A stretch of 64,000 bases of DNA from Dichetophora obliterata (lineage: Eukaryota; Arthropoda; Insecta; Diptera; Sciomyzidae), in NCBI GenBank assembly GCA_963920525.1, contig OY986438.1:179344888-179408887 (forward strand), given 5' to 3'. Of the stretch, positions 11,226 through 20,902 are shown piece after piece (position 1 is the stretch's first letter; each line of letters opens with the position of its first letter). The notes below the pieces were generated by a model. The model was not told the origin of the DNA. It searched no databases and was given only the letters and a program-made list of their open reading frames with translations. The position numbers were made by a program, and so were the translations under genes.

Positions 11226-11246
11226 GGATTCAAATCCCACTTCTGA
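11226..11246 (-). other. Primer-binding site, tRNA-Leu-like
   Basis: The plus strand reads GGATTCAAATCCCACTTCTGA, which looks like the T arm and acceptor 3' strand of an insect tRNA-Leu ending. The outermost CCA and two further bases are not matched, so the pairing is displaced inward by about 5 bases and starts 2 bases after the LTR. The assignment rests on recall of the tRNA-Leu 3' end. Confidence 0.6.
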
Positions 11247-11248
11247 AT

Positions 11249-11537
11249 TAAAAGGCACTTGAAATACTTTTGTGTATTCATTGAAACGAGTTGTTTTTTA
11301 TGCAATCCATTTTAATATAAGAATTTAGTTAATTTAAATGTTAATTCAAGTAAAGTCAACTTAGGCATTATTTAGGCAATTAAAGGCATTATTATAATTA
11401 AATAAAAGTAAAATAACATGTACAAGGCACATAAAATGAAAAACGACCCGCACTCAACGCTCTCTTTTTCCGACTACTCAGTTGCTGGTCGGAGTTGCCA
11501 CCTCCTTTTCTTTTAAGATGTTGCCATCCTTCTTTTA
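11249..11537 (-). repeat. Gypsy 5' LTR
   Basis: Same 289 bp as the 3' LTR; no difference found by eye. It carries promoter and polyadenylation functions in this family, but no single TATA box can be fixed. Confidence 0.93.
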
Positions 11538-11541
11538 CTAT

Positions 11542-14479
11542 GTTATTAAAAAGAAAATATTATGCAATAATAAAATTTATAATTCAAAAGGATTCATTTT
11601 TTAACTTATTTCTGAACAAAAAAGGTTCGTTTCTGAGAGGCATTTTTTTCCGGAAATTTATTCAAAAAGTGTTAATTTCTTAATGCCGAAAAAACTTTTC
11701 TATGGTTCTTTTTTAATTCATTTCCGAAGAAAATGAGGTTAATTTTTGAGAGGCATTTTAGTCCGACGAATGATACAAAAAAGGTTCATTTATGAGTGCC
11801 AAAAATTAAGGTTTCTGCCCGAAGAGGTTCATAAATGAATTCGAAAACGATAGTTTTGGTTCACTGGGTTCCTATCTGCATCAAAAAATTTAAAAGTTTT
11901 GCAATAATACCTATTAAAGATAATGCTGTCGTACATTTTTTTTTTTTTTTCAATATAGTTTAGCTCACTGGCTGTTATCGGCTGGACAAAATATTTTGGA
12001 AATTGCTATAAAATAGACAATAGACAAATGAAACTTATTTTTCTAGGCACCTTAATGCATATGCATTTTTAGTTATATTTTTATATGTATTAATAAATAT
12101 TTGTAATTATTTTTGTATGCATTGTTAATTATTTTAAAAATTATTTTTTGCTAGAAATTTAAATTGAGTATTCCTTTTTTGCAAATTCTTCTTCGTTCTG
12201 TTACTGTACGAACTCTTGTGTATGCTAAGGAATGCACATCCCACAATTAACCCTTGAATTCAGGAGCCGTCTCGAGGTTGTAAGTTACAGTATGAGGTCT
12301 GGTCAGACCTTATATGAAATGTATGGCAAGGTGTGTTCGTGTCATTGTTTGTGGCTATATATATTGTTGTGTTCTTATGAATGTTTCAACAGTTCTTAAT
12401 TTAAACGTAATTATAATAAGCACTCGTAGCGCCAACTATGATCCATATATTGTGTTACGCTAAATGAGTCCCGAATTGAGAAAGAGACTAAATAATTTGT
12501 TATGTATACTTTGTAAGTAAGTTTGTCATTCGCTTTGTAGGTTTCTAAGTCTTACAGCCCAATTCTGGCAAATTAAAATTTCAAACCTGTATTTTGAATA
12601 TTTCTATGTATTTGTTGTATTTTTTTATTTCAAAACAAATTTTGAAGCCTAAAAATAATTAATTTTGATAAAAATTGTCAACTGCTTTTCAGTTATTGAC
12701 AATTTCATTCAAAAATTTTGTTTTTTAAGTTTTGAAAACAATAAACATATAGAAATATTAAAAAAACTGGTTAACAATTGTTAATTTGCCAGAAAAGGTC
12801 TGCAAGCATGCACAAATCTTAAACGTGCAGTACTCATTATTTTTAAATATTTTCAAATACACATTTTTAAACTGAATAAACCAGTTTTATTTCCAATATA
12901 TATACTAACACATTCGCGGTAAGTTAAGTTTTGCATGGTCCCTTTGTGGGGCATAGGATATACCTACGGTATAACTAAAGATAATAAATTAATCCCTGGC
13001 CAGAGCTCATACCGTTGCATTTATGAAACGACATAAAAAGAAGAATTTATCAATACTAAAACAATTCCCTTGGATTCTTCGTTGTTTAATTGTGTTCTTC
13101 TCGTCGTGCTTGACAAAGTCGTGCAACCATTCCGCTGTCCGCTGTCAAGAAATAATGTTGTATACATTCAAAAAGTCGAAAGGTTTGGCCAGACCTCATT
13201 TCCCTAATCTGGGGCTTAAACGGTTATCGTCCATTGAATTACGGAGGTATGTTTAAGAATTTCAGCGATAAGAACGATATCTCTTTTCTCTCAAATAAAT
13301 AAAATTTTACTCTTACACAAACTCCATAAATCAAAATACCTAAAAATTCACAAAATTACTTAAAAGATTCACTTAAAACTTTTCCTCGGGTCTGAAGTCT
13401 GGAGAATGTAAGTTCAACTTTTTATAACTGATAAATAACCTCGAACATTCCTTAAAAATTAAACCAGGCTTAGATTCACAACTTTAAGTCATAAATTAAT
13501 TGTTTAAACAATATTGACTATAAAAGAGTAACACTGACAGGAACATTTTTTTAATAAACATTTATTTTTGTGCCATAAATTAGGAAGGCCTCTTTGATGC
13601 AATGCCGCAATAAGCAGAGCTAAAGAAAACGCAGAACTTATAATAAGCTGCATGTGCATTTTTAGAGTAAGCCAACCAACTCCAGCGACAAAACCATGGA
13701 TTCGGAAAATTAAATTTTCAAGAACCATTCGAGTTAAAATTAAAATCAGTTGATAGCTGAAGTAAACTTTAAATTCTTGCTCAGCGGTTTGAATAAGAAA
13801 AGTGTTTTTCAGTATACATTAAGGTGGACCTTAAATGTATAGGAAAATTGAAAACACATCCCTCTAGGAAAATCAAGTAATTTAAAAGTAGTTGAAAAAG
13901 AATTTTTTTTTTTCAACCACAACTAGTTGAAATTCTGACTTTTTTCCATAGAACGAACTAACAGTTTTAGTATGGTGATGTCCGCTAATTAAGTCAATTG
14001 ACTTTTGTCTGCATATGTTTTCAACTACTTGTTAAATAAGTTGAATTTTAATTATTTTTTAATTACATTAAAATAAATCAATTGAAAACGAGTTAATATT
14101 CCACTTACTGAAGATGAGAATTTCTACATTGTAGACGAAAAATCGAATATTTTTTATACACATAAAATATACATAAAACTTATGTTTATAATAAAATAAT
14201 AAATAACTAATAAAAAATAATTGTTCAAAAATATTTATAGTAAACTCAAAAATAATTTGTTGTATGATAATTTACTTATAACTAGCTAAAAGTGTCCGTG
14301 AATAAAGTGAGTGAAAGTAATAATAAAAAACATACAAGTATAACCTAAAAACAAATTTTTTTATCAAGACAGGTGCGCATTAGTTTTGCAATGGCATCAT
14401 CTTCAACTGCAATTAGTTTGAGATCGCAACAGCCCAACATTTATTTAATTGGATTTGTCATTCCGCAAATTTTAGGATC
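11542..14479. other. Spacer, no gene recognised
   Basis: AT-rich sequence. 11,560-11,870 holds loose repeats of GGTTCATAAATGA-like and GAGAGGCATTTT words that also occur left of the Gypsy element (5880-6080), so the Gypsy element may have landed in an older repeat. A 77-codon open frame at 13,023-13,256 and a 74-codon one at 13,504-13,728 show no motif. A candidate solo LTR is listed separately. Confidence 0.5.
12199..12391. repeat. Possible 193-bp solo LTR
   Basis: The segment begins TGTTAC and ends TTTCAACA, so has TG...CA ends with a TGTT/AACA inverted pair, and is flanked by GTTC on both sides. A TATATATA run lies inside. No second copy or internal region is present. A chance match is possible. 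Confidence 0.3.
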
Positions 14480-15245
14480 TAAAAAACAAGAAGCCTTCTA
14501 AAAAACAAGAACTTGGTGTATTTTTTCTTACACTCGTACACTAAAATTTGGAAGTGCGAAAAAGTACTATAAAGGTGGCTAAAGAAGTGCCCGTGTTTTG
14601 GGATAAGGCGCAAATTCTGACGAAAAACAGTTGTGCGATTGTACAGCAAGTTGATAAATTATACCAACTCCACTGTTGAACAAAAGCTCAACAAGAGGAG
14701 CACCGTCGCATAAGGCTAAAGAAGAAAAGTTTGTCGAAGAATTAGACGACCTCTTCGATATCGCTCATGTTAATGTGCTCACAATGATGACAGTACAGGA
14801 GGATAGAGAGTTTTTTCTTGCGCAGAGGGAAAAAGGCCGCCAGGCAGCATGATTGGCATTGACAAGGTTCTTGTTGGCATTGAAAAAAGAAAATTGGAAC
14901 GAAAAGAGGCAGGAAAACAATGGCAAAAACAAGTGGCTACTGAAATTGATATCTCAGCAACAGGTAAATATTGTTTATTGTAGATGATGCATAAATGGAT
15001 CGTTTATATTCAATATTTATTCAATTACAATGCAGTTCACATCCAATTTGGAAGAATACGTTGGCAACCGTGGAATGGAACTGGAAACAGACTTTGTATC
15101 AGGAACTTCCCAAGTTGTAAAAAGAGGAACTGTGTCATATATCAATAAACAAATCGTATCTGCTTTAGATTGCTTGGATTGGATTGGACTGCTATAGCTG
15201 AAGGGCTTGGCCATGACGTATCAGTCCCACAAATCGAAAAAAAAA
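14480..15245 (+). pseudogene. Relic of an unclassified repetitive insect gene (family A)
   Basis: Translated pieces in three frames form one protein-like trail: VAKEVPVFWDKAQILT near 14,580-14,635; EELDDLFDIAHVNVLTMM then FFLAQREKGRQAA at 14,735-14,850; after a one-base shift GIDKVLVGIEKRKLERKEA at 14,855-14,915; and, past a likely intron, IAEGLGHDVSVPQIEK at 15,190-15,240. I recall this order from widespread, unnamed gene predictions in insects and Hydra that behave like a mobile or multicopy family. I cannot give a function. At least three frame changes and several stops mean it is dead. Confidence 0.55.
14964..15035 (+). other. Candidate GT-AG intron in the family A relic
   Basis: Donor CAG|GTAAAT and acceptor AATGCAG bracket 72 AT-rich bases between two coding-like pieces. 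The frame across the joint is uncertain because the downstream piece reads best one base off. Confidence 0.4.
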
Positions 15246-15845
15246 ATGTTCATTTTGTAAAGAATAACTTACACGTATGCTACTTTGGTTATATTTATTT
15301 AGTATCAATTCTAACTTGCATATTTGTTTGAAGTTTGCCATTTGTAGCATGACGTTACAAATATTATATACTTTTTATACACTAAATAAACTATTAAATA
15401 ATTTCGATGCATATATATATTCATATTATATTACTTAAATATTCCTACTTATTATTATAAATATAAAGACGTTACAAATATTATATTTTTATATACTACG
15501 TAAACTATAATATTAAATATTATCGATATATATATTCATATTGTATTACTTAAATATTTCTACTTATTATTATTAAAGCAGCAATTACACACAACCGCAC
15601 TACGACACCAGACCATAGAAACAAACACACGCTACATACCTACTCAATAAAACTAATTGACTACACACAACCGCACTACTGCATAAGCCACTAATTAATA
15701 CACACACTACCAACCTATGCATAGCCAGGCAGGTCAAAGACAAAACTGAACGTATAATTCCCAACTGGTTTTCTGTCTATATCGAATAAAAGGGCGACAC
15801 AAAACCAACCAAAGCAGCATTACTTCAGGTAAGCTCAAAGTAGTA
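15246..15845. other. Spacer with a ~115-bp duplication
   Basis: 15,351-15,466 and 15,469-15,577 are two diverged tandem copies of the same AT-rich block (GACGTTACAAATATTATA onward). Further on, ACACACAACCGCACTAC occurs twice (near 15,595 and 15,664). No gene is seen. Confidence 0.55.
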
Positions 15846-16370
15846 ACTCTATGGCGAGCCAGCTTGCTGGCTTTTCCCTTAGAGTCTCTGCTTGAGATGT
15901 CGCACTTGCGGTGAGAACCAATACTTGGTTCATCCAACGCAGTCGGCATACTCTACATTTTTGGTCGCAGTGACTCAATGGCGAGCTAACTTGCTGGTTC
16001 TTCCCTTTGAGTCTCTGTTTGAGATGTCGCACCGGCGGTGAGAACCATCTTTGGTTCGTCCAACGCAGTCGGCATACTCTATGGGGGGTTTGCTTGGGTT
16101 TTGGCGCCGGGACTAGATGGCGAGCCAGCTTGCTGGTTCTTCCCTCTTAGTCTCTGTTCTAAACGTCGCACTTGCGGTGAGAACCAGTCTCCGGTTCGTC
16201 CAATGCAGTCGGCATACTTTTGTTTGTTGTTTTGTTTATTTTATCTCGGCCGCAGTAGCTCAATGGCAAGCCAGCTTGCTGGTTCTTCCCTTTGAGTACC
16301 TGTTTTAGACGTCGCACTTGCGGTGAGAACCAGTCTTTGGTTCGTCCAACGCAGTCGGCATACCTTTATT
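15846..16370. repeat. Four-copy array of a structured ~100-base unit
   Basis: Units start at about 15,846, 15,973, 16,112 and 16,258, with divergent spacers of about 20-55 bp. Each unit has the same order of inverted repeats: an outer stem of about six pairs, an inner GCCAGC/GCTGGY hairpin, a CGC/GCG hairpin, a GAACC/GGTTC hairpin, then CAACGCAGTCGGCATAC (CAATGC in unit 3). The outer stem is ACTCTA/TAGAGT in unit 1, ACTCAA/TTGAGT in unit 2, ACTA/TAGT in unit 3 and CTCAA/TTGAG in unit 4, so both sides change together. That is the mark of selection for an RNA (or single-strand DNA) fold. Weak A-box-like (TAGCTCAATGG) and B-box-like (GGTTCGTCC) words leave a tRNA-related origin open. Confidence 0.8.
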
Positions 16371-16468
16371 AAATTGTTTATTGATTATATATATTTGCAT
16401 GGTGCGAACTTTATAGAGGTTTTTTCACAATGATTGTCTCTAAAAATATTAAATGTGAGCATTTTTTT

Positions 16469-16700
16469 CAGGGGCCCTGGCAGGATTCACCGATTTACCG
16501 ATTTACCGAATACCGATCTTCGCTTTAGGGGCCCTGGCAGGATTCACCGATTTACCGATTACCGATCTAACGAATTACCGATTCCCGTATTCACCGATTC
16601 ACCGATTTACCGATCTACCGATTACCGAATACCGATCTACCAAATTACCGAATTACCGATTTCACCTATTCACCGATTCACCGATTTACCGAATACCGAT
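16469..16700. repeat. ACCGATT minisatellite
   Basis: Runs of ACCGATT, CACCGATT and ACCGAAT words. A longer unit starting GGGGCCCTGGCAGGATTCAC appears twice (near 16,470 and 16,527), so there is a higher-order repeat of about 57 bp at the left side. Confidence 0.85.
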
Positions 16701-16936
16701 TTTGCCGCCAGCTGAACCTACAACCTCCGACCATTCGACCGCCTACATTCACTTTTACCCAAACTACTGACGTCACGCTGCATTAAGTATTTTTAAGGAG
16801 AATGTATCAATAAAATACAAATTATAATATTAAACCACCACCGACTGCGTTCTTATTTGATGAAAGTTTGTGGATCTTTCACTCGATCCTGGCAAGGCTG
16901 AGCTGACCTCAGCCAGAAGATAAAACCACTGTTACA
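16700..16936. other. Spacer, possibly an LTR tail
   Basis: Contains a polyadenylation-like AATAAA (near 16,809), then CACCACCGACTGCGTTC and a GATCCTGGCAAGGCTGAG stretch. It could be the end of a decayed LTR element, but no second copy is available to test this. Confidence 0.3.
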
Positions 16937-17079
16937 CATTGTTTGCAGAGAGGTGACGACCGAACAGAAAAATTAATTCAATTGAAAAACTTTTCTATCT
17001 GAGCTGGAATTGAACCCGGGCTACCACGGTTCTTTAACTTAGGGGCCACGCACTCCACCCACTAGGCTACGGCTCCCAC
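16937..17079 (-). mobile_element. tRNA-derived SINE, 3'-truncated copy
   Basis: Minus-strand copy of the same family as 20,553-20,892. The A box TAGCCTAGTGG and B box GGTTCAATTCC are both present, followed by the shared tRNA-unrelated body (AATTGAATTAATTTTTCTGT...). The body stops near the CTGCAAACAATG block, so about 190 bp of the 3' part is missing. Confidence 0.88.
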
Positions 17080-20000
17080 TTATAAGTATAATAAGTATCT
17101 TATACATTCAAATAAAAATATTTAAGGACATAACAAATATGCGTTCTATTTTGTCTCTATTTTGGTACCTAACCTAACACAAAATTGGGCTACGATTTTT
17201 TAAAATCGAAAAAAATAAAGACCACATTAGTATACATAGATTATTTATATATTTTAATTAGAAAAATTATAATAATATTATACTTTTACTATAGAAAGAG
17301 TACTGGCTGCTAGGGCCTTCGAATCGATACATATGTTATTCTTGTTGGCTTCACTGTTATCATCACTACCATCATCTACAACAGCCGATATCAAGGGTAG
17401 TGATGACAATAGTGATGACACCTTTAAATGTATCACGTTTGATCCGATAAATCACAATACTTTGGATTTCACTATTGTTGTTTACACGATTCAACTCATA
17501 ACACGTACTTTTATATGTATTCACGGGTTAGAAATCCGAAAACACCCTCCTTGCCTACGACCCTGTGCTGCGGTAAGTCAAATGATAGAAAGTCAAATGA
17601 TTGCTATTTCTTCTCAATGATCAATCGACTTTTATACGTCACAGATAGTTTTGGGCCATATTAGTTTAAGACGGTCGACTTTTCCAATAAGAGAACCTTA
17701 AGAGCTTGGACAAATTGACGACGACTGCAACAGTGCGTCAAATGTCAAATGTCAAATTCTTTTTACAAGCTTTTCTTATGGAGGTGAATGTGGTGAAAAT
17801 GTTACAACGACAATGTGTGATAGCAACAAAGTTGCTGTCGTCGGTATAGAATTGTTTCTAATTTGCCGTGAAGCAACTGAGTGTTGACTCTTTCTTCATG
17901 TTTTTTCGCAATGTTGCAATCGTCGTCTATGTGTCCAAGCTATTATTTGTTCTCTATTAGTTTCGTCTAGTTTAGTTTATTTTAGTTGATGTTTACAACA
18001 GTTTTTAAATCTTTTGAGCAAAATTGAAATGTAAGCAAATGAAGCACTTGTATCCAAAACTAATTTCAAAAAGCTGCTTATTTACAAGAGTCTACTTGTC
18101 GAAACATTAAAATTCTGTATTGAAGTCTGCTGTTAATTAATTTTAATATTAATATAGAAGAAAACGTACAAGACTTTTGTTAAATTTAAAACGCCTTTAT
18201 TTCAATTAATTTATTCATTCAAAGAATAGCATTGTTGCGAAAAAAAATAATTTGCAGTCCCTTAATTTTTGATCATTTTAACTTGAAAAAGTTCTCAAGA
18301 CGTAATATTATGGGAATTATGTCTTCCCTAGGCGTATATTTTTTTCCTTTTTACTTTATGTAAACTTATATTAAAATCCATTCGTATTTGTGTGCAGCAT
18401 TACTTTTATGAAAGTTTATTCACATACACACACACACACACACACAATAATACAATTTCAATTAAGTGGATTTTCACTATTGTGCTGGAAGATGAAAAAA
18501 TGTAGATAAAATGCGGCATAGTCCTAGGGGATGCATCCATCCATTTTATGAGAACTAAAAGCATTTTCAGGATTTTCCATTTTATACAGCTCACCACTCC
18601 CACACACAAAAACACACACATTCACACCCACAATCATGGCTCTATAAAGCACAAAATATAAGTTCGCAGCAATAAGAATCGAAATAAAATAAAATGCAAA
18701 AAAGAATTGACACAATGACAAAGCTTTCATAATTCTTTCATAGAAAAGAGATGAATTTTTTTCTCATAACAAAATAAGAAATACATTTTGTACTCTTACG
18801 ATATCTTAGATATATTAGCTGCATATTATTTAAGACATACCGACACAAAATGAAGAACAAAATATTTTTATTATTATTATTATTATTATTATTAATATTG
18901 CTATATTTTTGATTCTTGCCAAAGGTTAATATATATAAAAATCACAATTTTGCATTCCTTACCAGCTACAGCTACCTGGGCTTCAGATGAACAACCTTGG
19001 TTTGCAGTATTATTATCTGCTTACCTTCGGTGTACGGCGAATTTTTATTAAAAAACTTTTATTCTTACAGTCTAAACGCATGAAATATGATTGCATTTGG
19101 CCTTAATTTGACTCTGTTTGCCAGAGCCTACAGAAGAATATGCTATTTATTATTTTTTTTTTATGTTCCGGAAGAGTAGCAGGCAGTGAAGCAACCAGGT
19201 AGTAGGCAGGCAGTGGAAATAATTTCTTTGTGCTCGCACCTACAGGCTTGCGATAAAATAACTTTAACGCATTTAAAGTGGAAAACTTTTTCAATTTCGT
19301 TGTCGGAAAATTTTGTTCGGGCACAAAAATTTCTTAAAAACAACAAATAACAGAGAAAGAAAGAAATGTACTGACAGCCGCTTACTTGATGTAATTGATT
19401 TTCTTCTGAAGTGAAGTTTAATAAAATGCAATTTATTAAATATTTTTTTTTAGCTTTTATTTAAAAAAGAAAAAACTATTGAAAATAAACCCAAAAAAAA
19501 AAAGAAACATACGGAAAAATGTTGGTAAAAACAACTTTAATTCAACGTCACGCCTAATGCATTTGTCGCTGCTGTGTTGTGCTGTAAATATGGTACACTC
19601 GGCACCAACAACAATTTGGTGTTTTCGTATATATCGCATTTTCACCAAACAATCCAGCCGAGCGAAACCTGCAACCAATTTGCGCAGTCATTGTATTTGT
19701 GTGTGCAATTGGCTGTGTGTATGTGCGTACGGATGTATGTGTTCGCCTGTTGTAAATAATGGCACCCGACAACTTCCGGTAGTTATGCGCTGATGCGGTT
19801 GTGTGCTTTGCGGCGAGTGCAGCGCCGGAAATAAAATTACACAAAAAGGTGTCGACAACAACGACAACGACGACAAAAATTTGCATAATGACGTTGCAGA
19901 GGTTTATGCCTAATTTTATTAGTTCAAATGCGGTGACAGTGTCATAGAGTGCCGAAAATAGGATATTCAATTTATTCTCCATTCCAGCTATCTGTTTGGT

Positions 20001-20542
20001 AATAAAACCAAGTTGTTTTTTTTTTAACGCGAAGAACAACGTTCCATGTAAAAAACCAAAAAATCAAAGCGAAATACGAAATCACAAAAGTAGAATATTA
20101 ACTTCATGCTGTGCATTTCCATTCAAGGTTGTTTTTATCGTTAGTTGTTAGCGCAACGAAACCCATTCACGGTATATCCATCTTATGACTTAAAAAAAAA
20201 AAGGAATTCTTTTAATATATATAAAGAGTTAGTGTAGAAACTTTGTTGGCACATTATTGTTTCAAGTGAAGTTTCATGTTAATATTTTTTTGATTTCTTT
20301 AAAACTTTTGAATTAAGATTTAATTTTAGAGAAGTATCTCTTGTTTTCTTTATACATTATGTCACAAATAATTTGGTCCCTTTTCGCCCCTTTGAGATTT
20401 GTTATTATTATTTCTTAAAATTTCAGTTTCTGAAATGCCGTTGAATTGCGAAATATTAAAAAAACTACAGTGGCTTTAACACTAAACTTAAATATCTACC
20501 TTTTTTGACTCACAACCTTCAGCTTTATATAATTACTTTCAG
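17080..20542. other. Spacer, no gene seen
   Basis: About 3.4 kb with simple repeats: (AC)n at 18,421-18,446, (TTA)n at 18,866-18,896. The open frames around 19,100-20,040 overlap each other in both strands and are CA- or T-rich without domain content. The GC level around 19,550-19,900 is higher than its surroundings and could be host non-coding DNA, but I see no exon. Confidence 0.5.
18866..18896. repeat. (TTA)n microsatellite
   Basis: About ten copies in a row. Confidence 0.9.
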
Positions 20543-20552
20543 TATGAAATAT

Positions 20553-20892
20553 CGTGGCGACCGTAGCCTAGTGGGTAGTGTGCATGACCCCTAAGCTAAA
20601 GAACCGCGGTAGCCCGGGTTCAATTCCAGCTCAGACAGAAAAGTTTCTTCAATTGAATTAATTTTTCTGTTTGGTCGTCACCCCTCTGCAGACAATGGCA
20701 AACCTCAGAGAGTAAAAATTGACATGAAAAGCTTCTGGAGAACATAAGTCGTTCGGAGTCAGCATAAAGCACGTAGGTCCAGTTCTCGATCATTTGTGAT
20801 CAAACATTTAACAACACGCACAACACAATTGATCGATAGAAGCTAGGTCAAAGTCCTTCTAAGGGCTGAAATGGCCAGTTTATTTTTTTATT
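20553..20892 (+). mobile_element. tRNA-derived SINE, full length (340 bp)
   Basis: Non-autonomous retroposon transcribed by RNA polymerase III from an internal promoter: A box TAGCCTAGTGG (near 20,564) and B box GGTTCAATTCC (near 20,620). The tRNA-unrelated body ends in a T-rich TTTATTT tail. A perfect 10-bp target duplication TATGAAATAT lies at 20,543-20,552 and 20,893-20,902, which fixes both ends. A trans-acting non-LTR element would mobilise it; the partner is not identifiable here. Confidence 0.93.
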
Positions 20893-20902
20893 TATGAAAT
20901 AT

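Larger units (their letters stand above)
6323..11537 (-). mobile_element. Ty3/Gypsy LTR retrotransposon (Mdg3-like), 5215 bp
   Basis: A complete-length LTR element in minus orientation: two direct 289-bp LTRs exactly 4926 bp apart, a primer-binding site complementary to the 3' part of a tRNA-Leu, then gag, protease, reverse transcriptase, RNase H and integrase in the Gypsy order. A 4-bp duplication CTAT (6319-6322 and 11538-11541) flanks it. There is no env. I compared the two LTRs by eye and found no difference, which means a recent insertion. The genes nevertheless carry frame changes and an RNase H deletion. The tRNA-Leu primer and SAP-like Gag suggest the Mdg3/micropia/blastopia group; this lineage call is from recall. 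Confidence 0.93.

Noticed and set aside
12980..13260. Possible host exon (77 codons followed by a GTATGT-like donor)
   Set aside because: No homology recognised, no acceptor or partner exon, and base composition like the spacer.
19100..20040. Several overlapping open frames on both strands
   Set aside because: They overlap each other, are low-complexity and show no conserved domain or splice structure.
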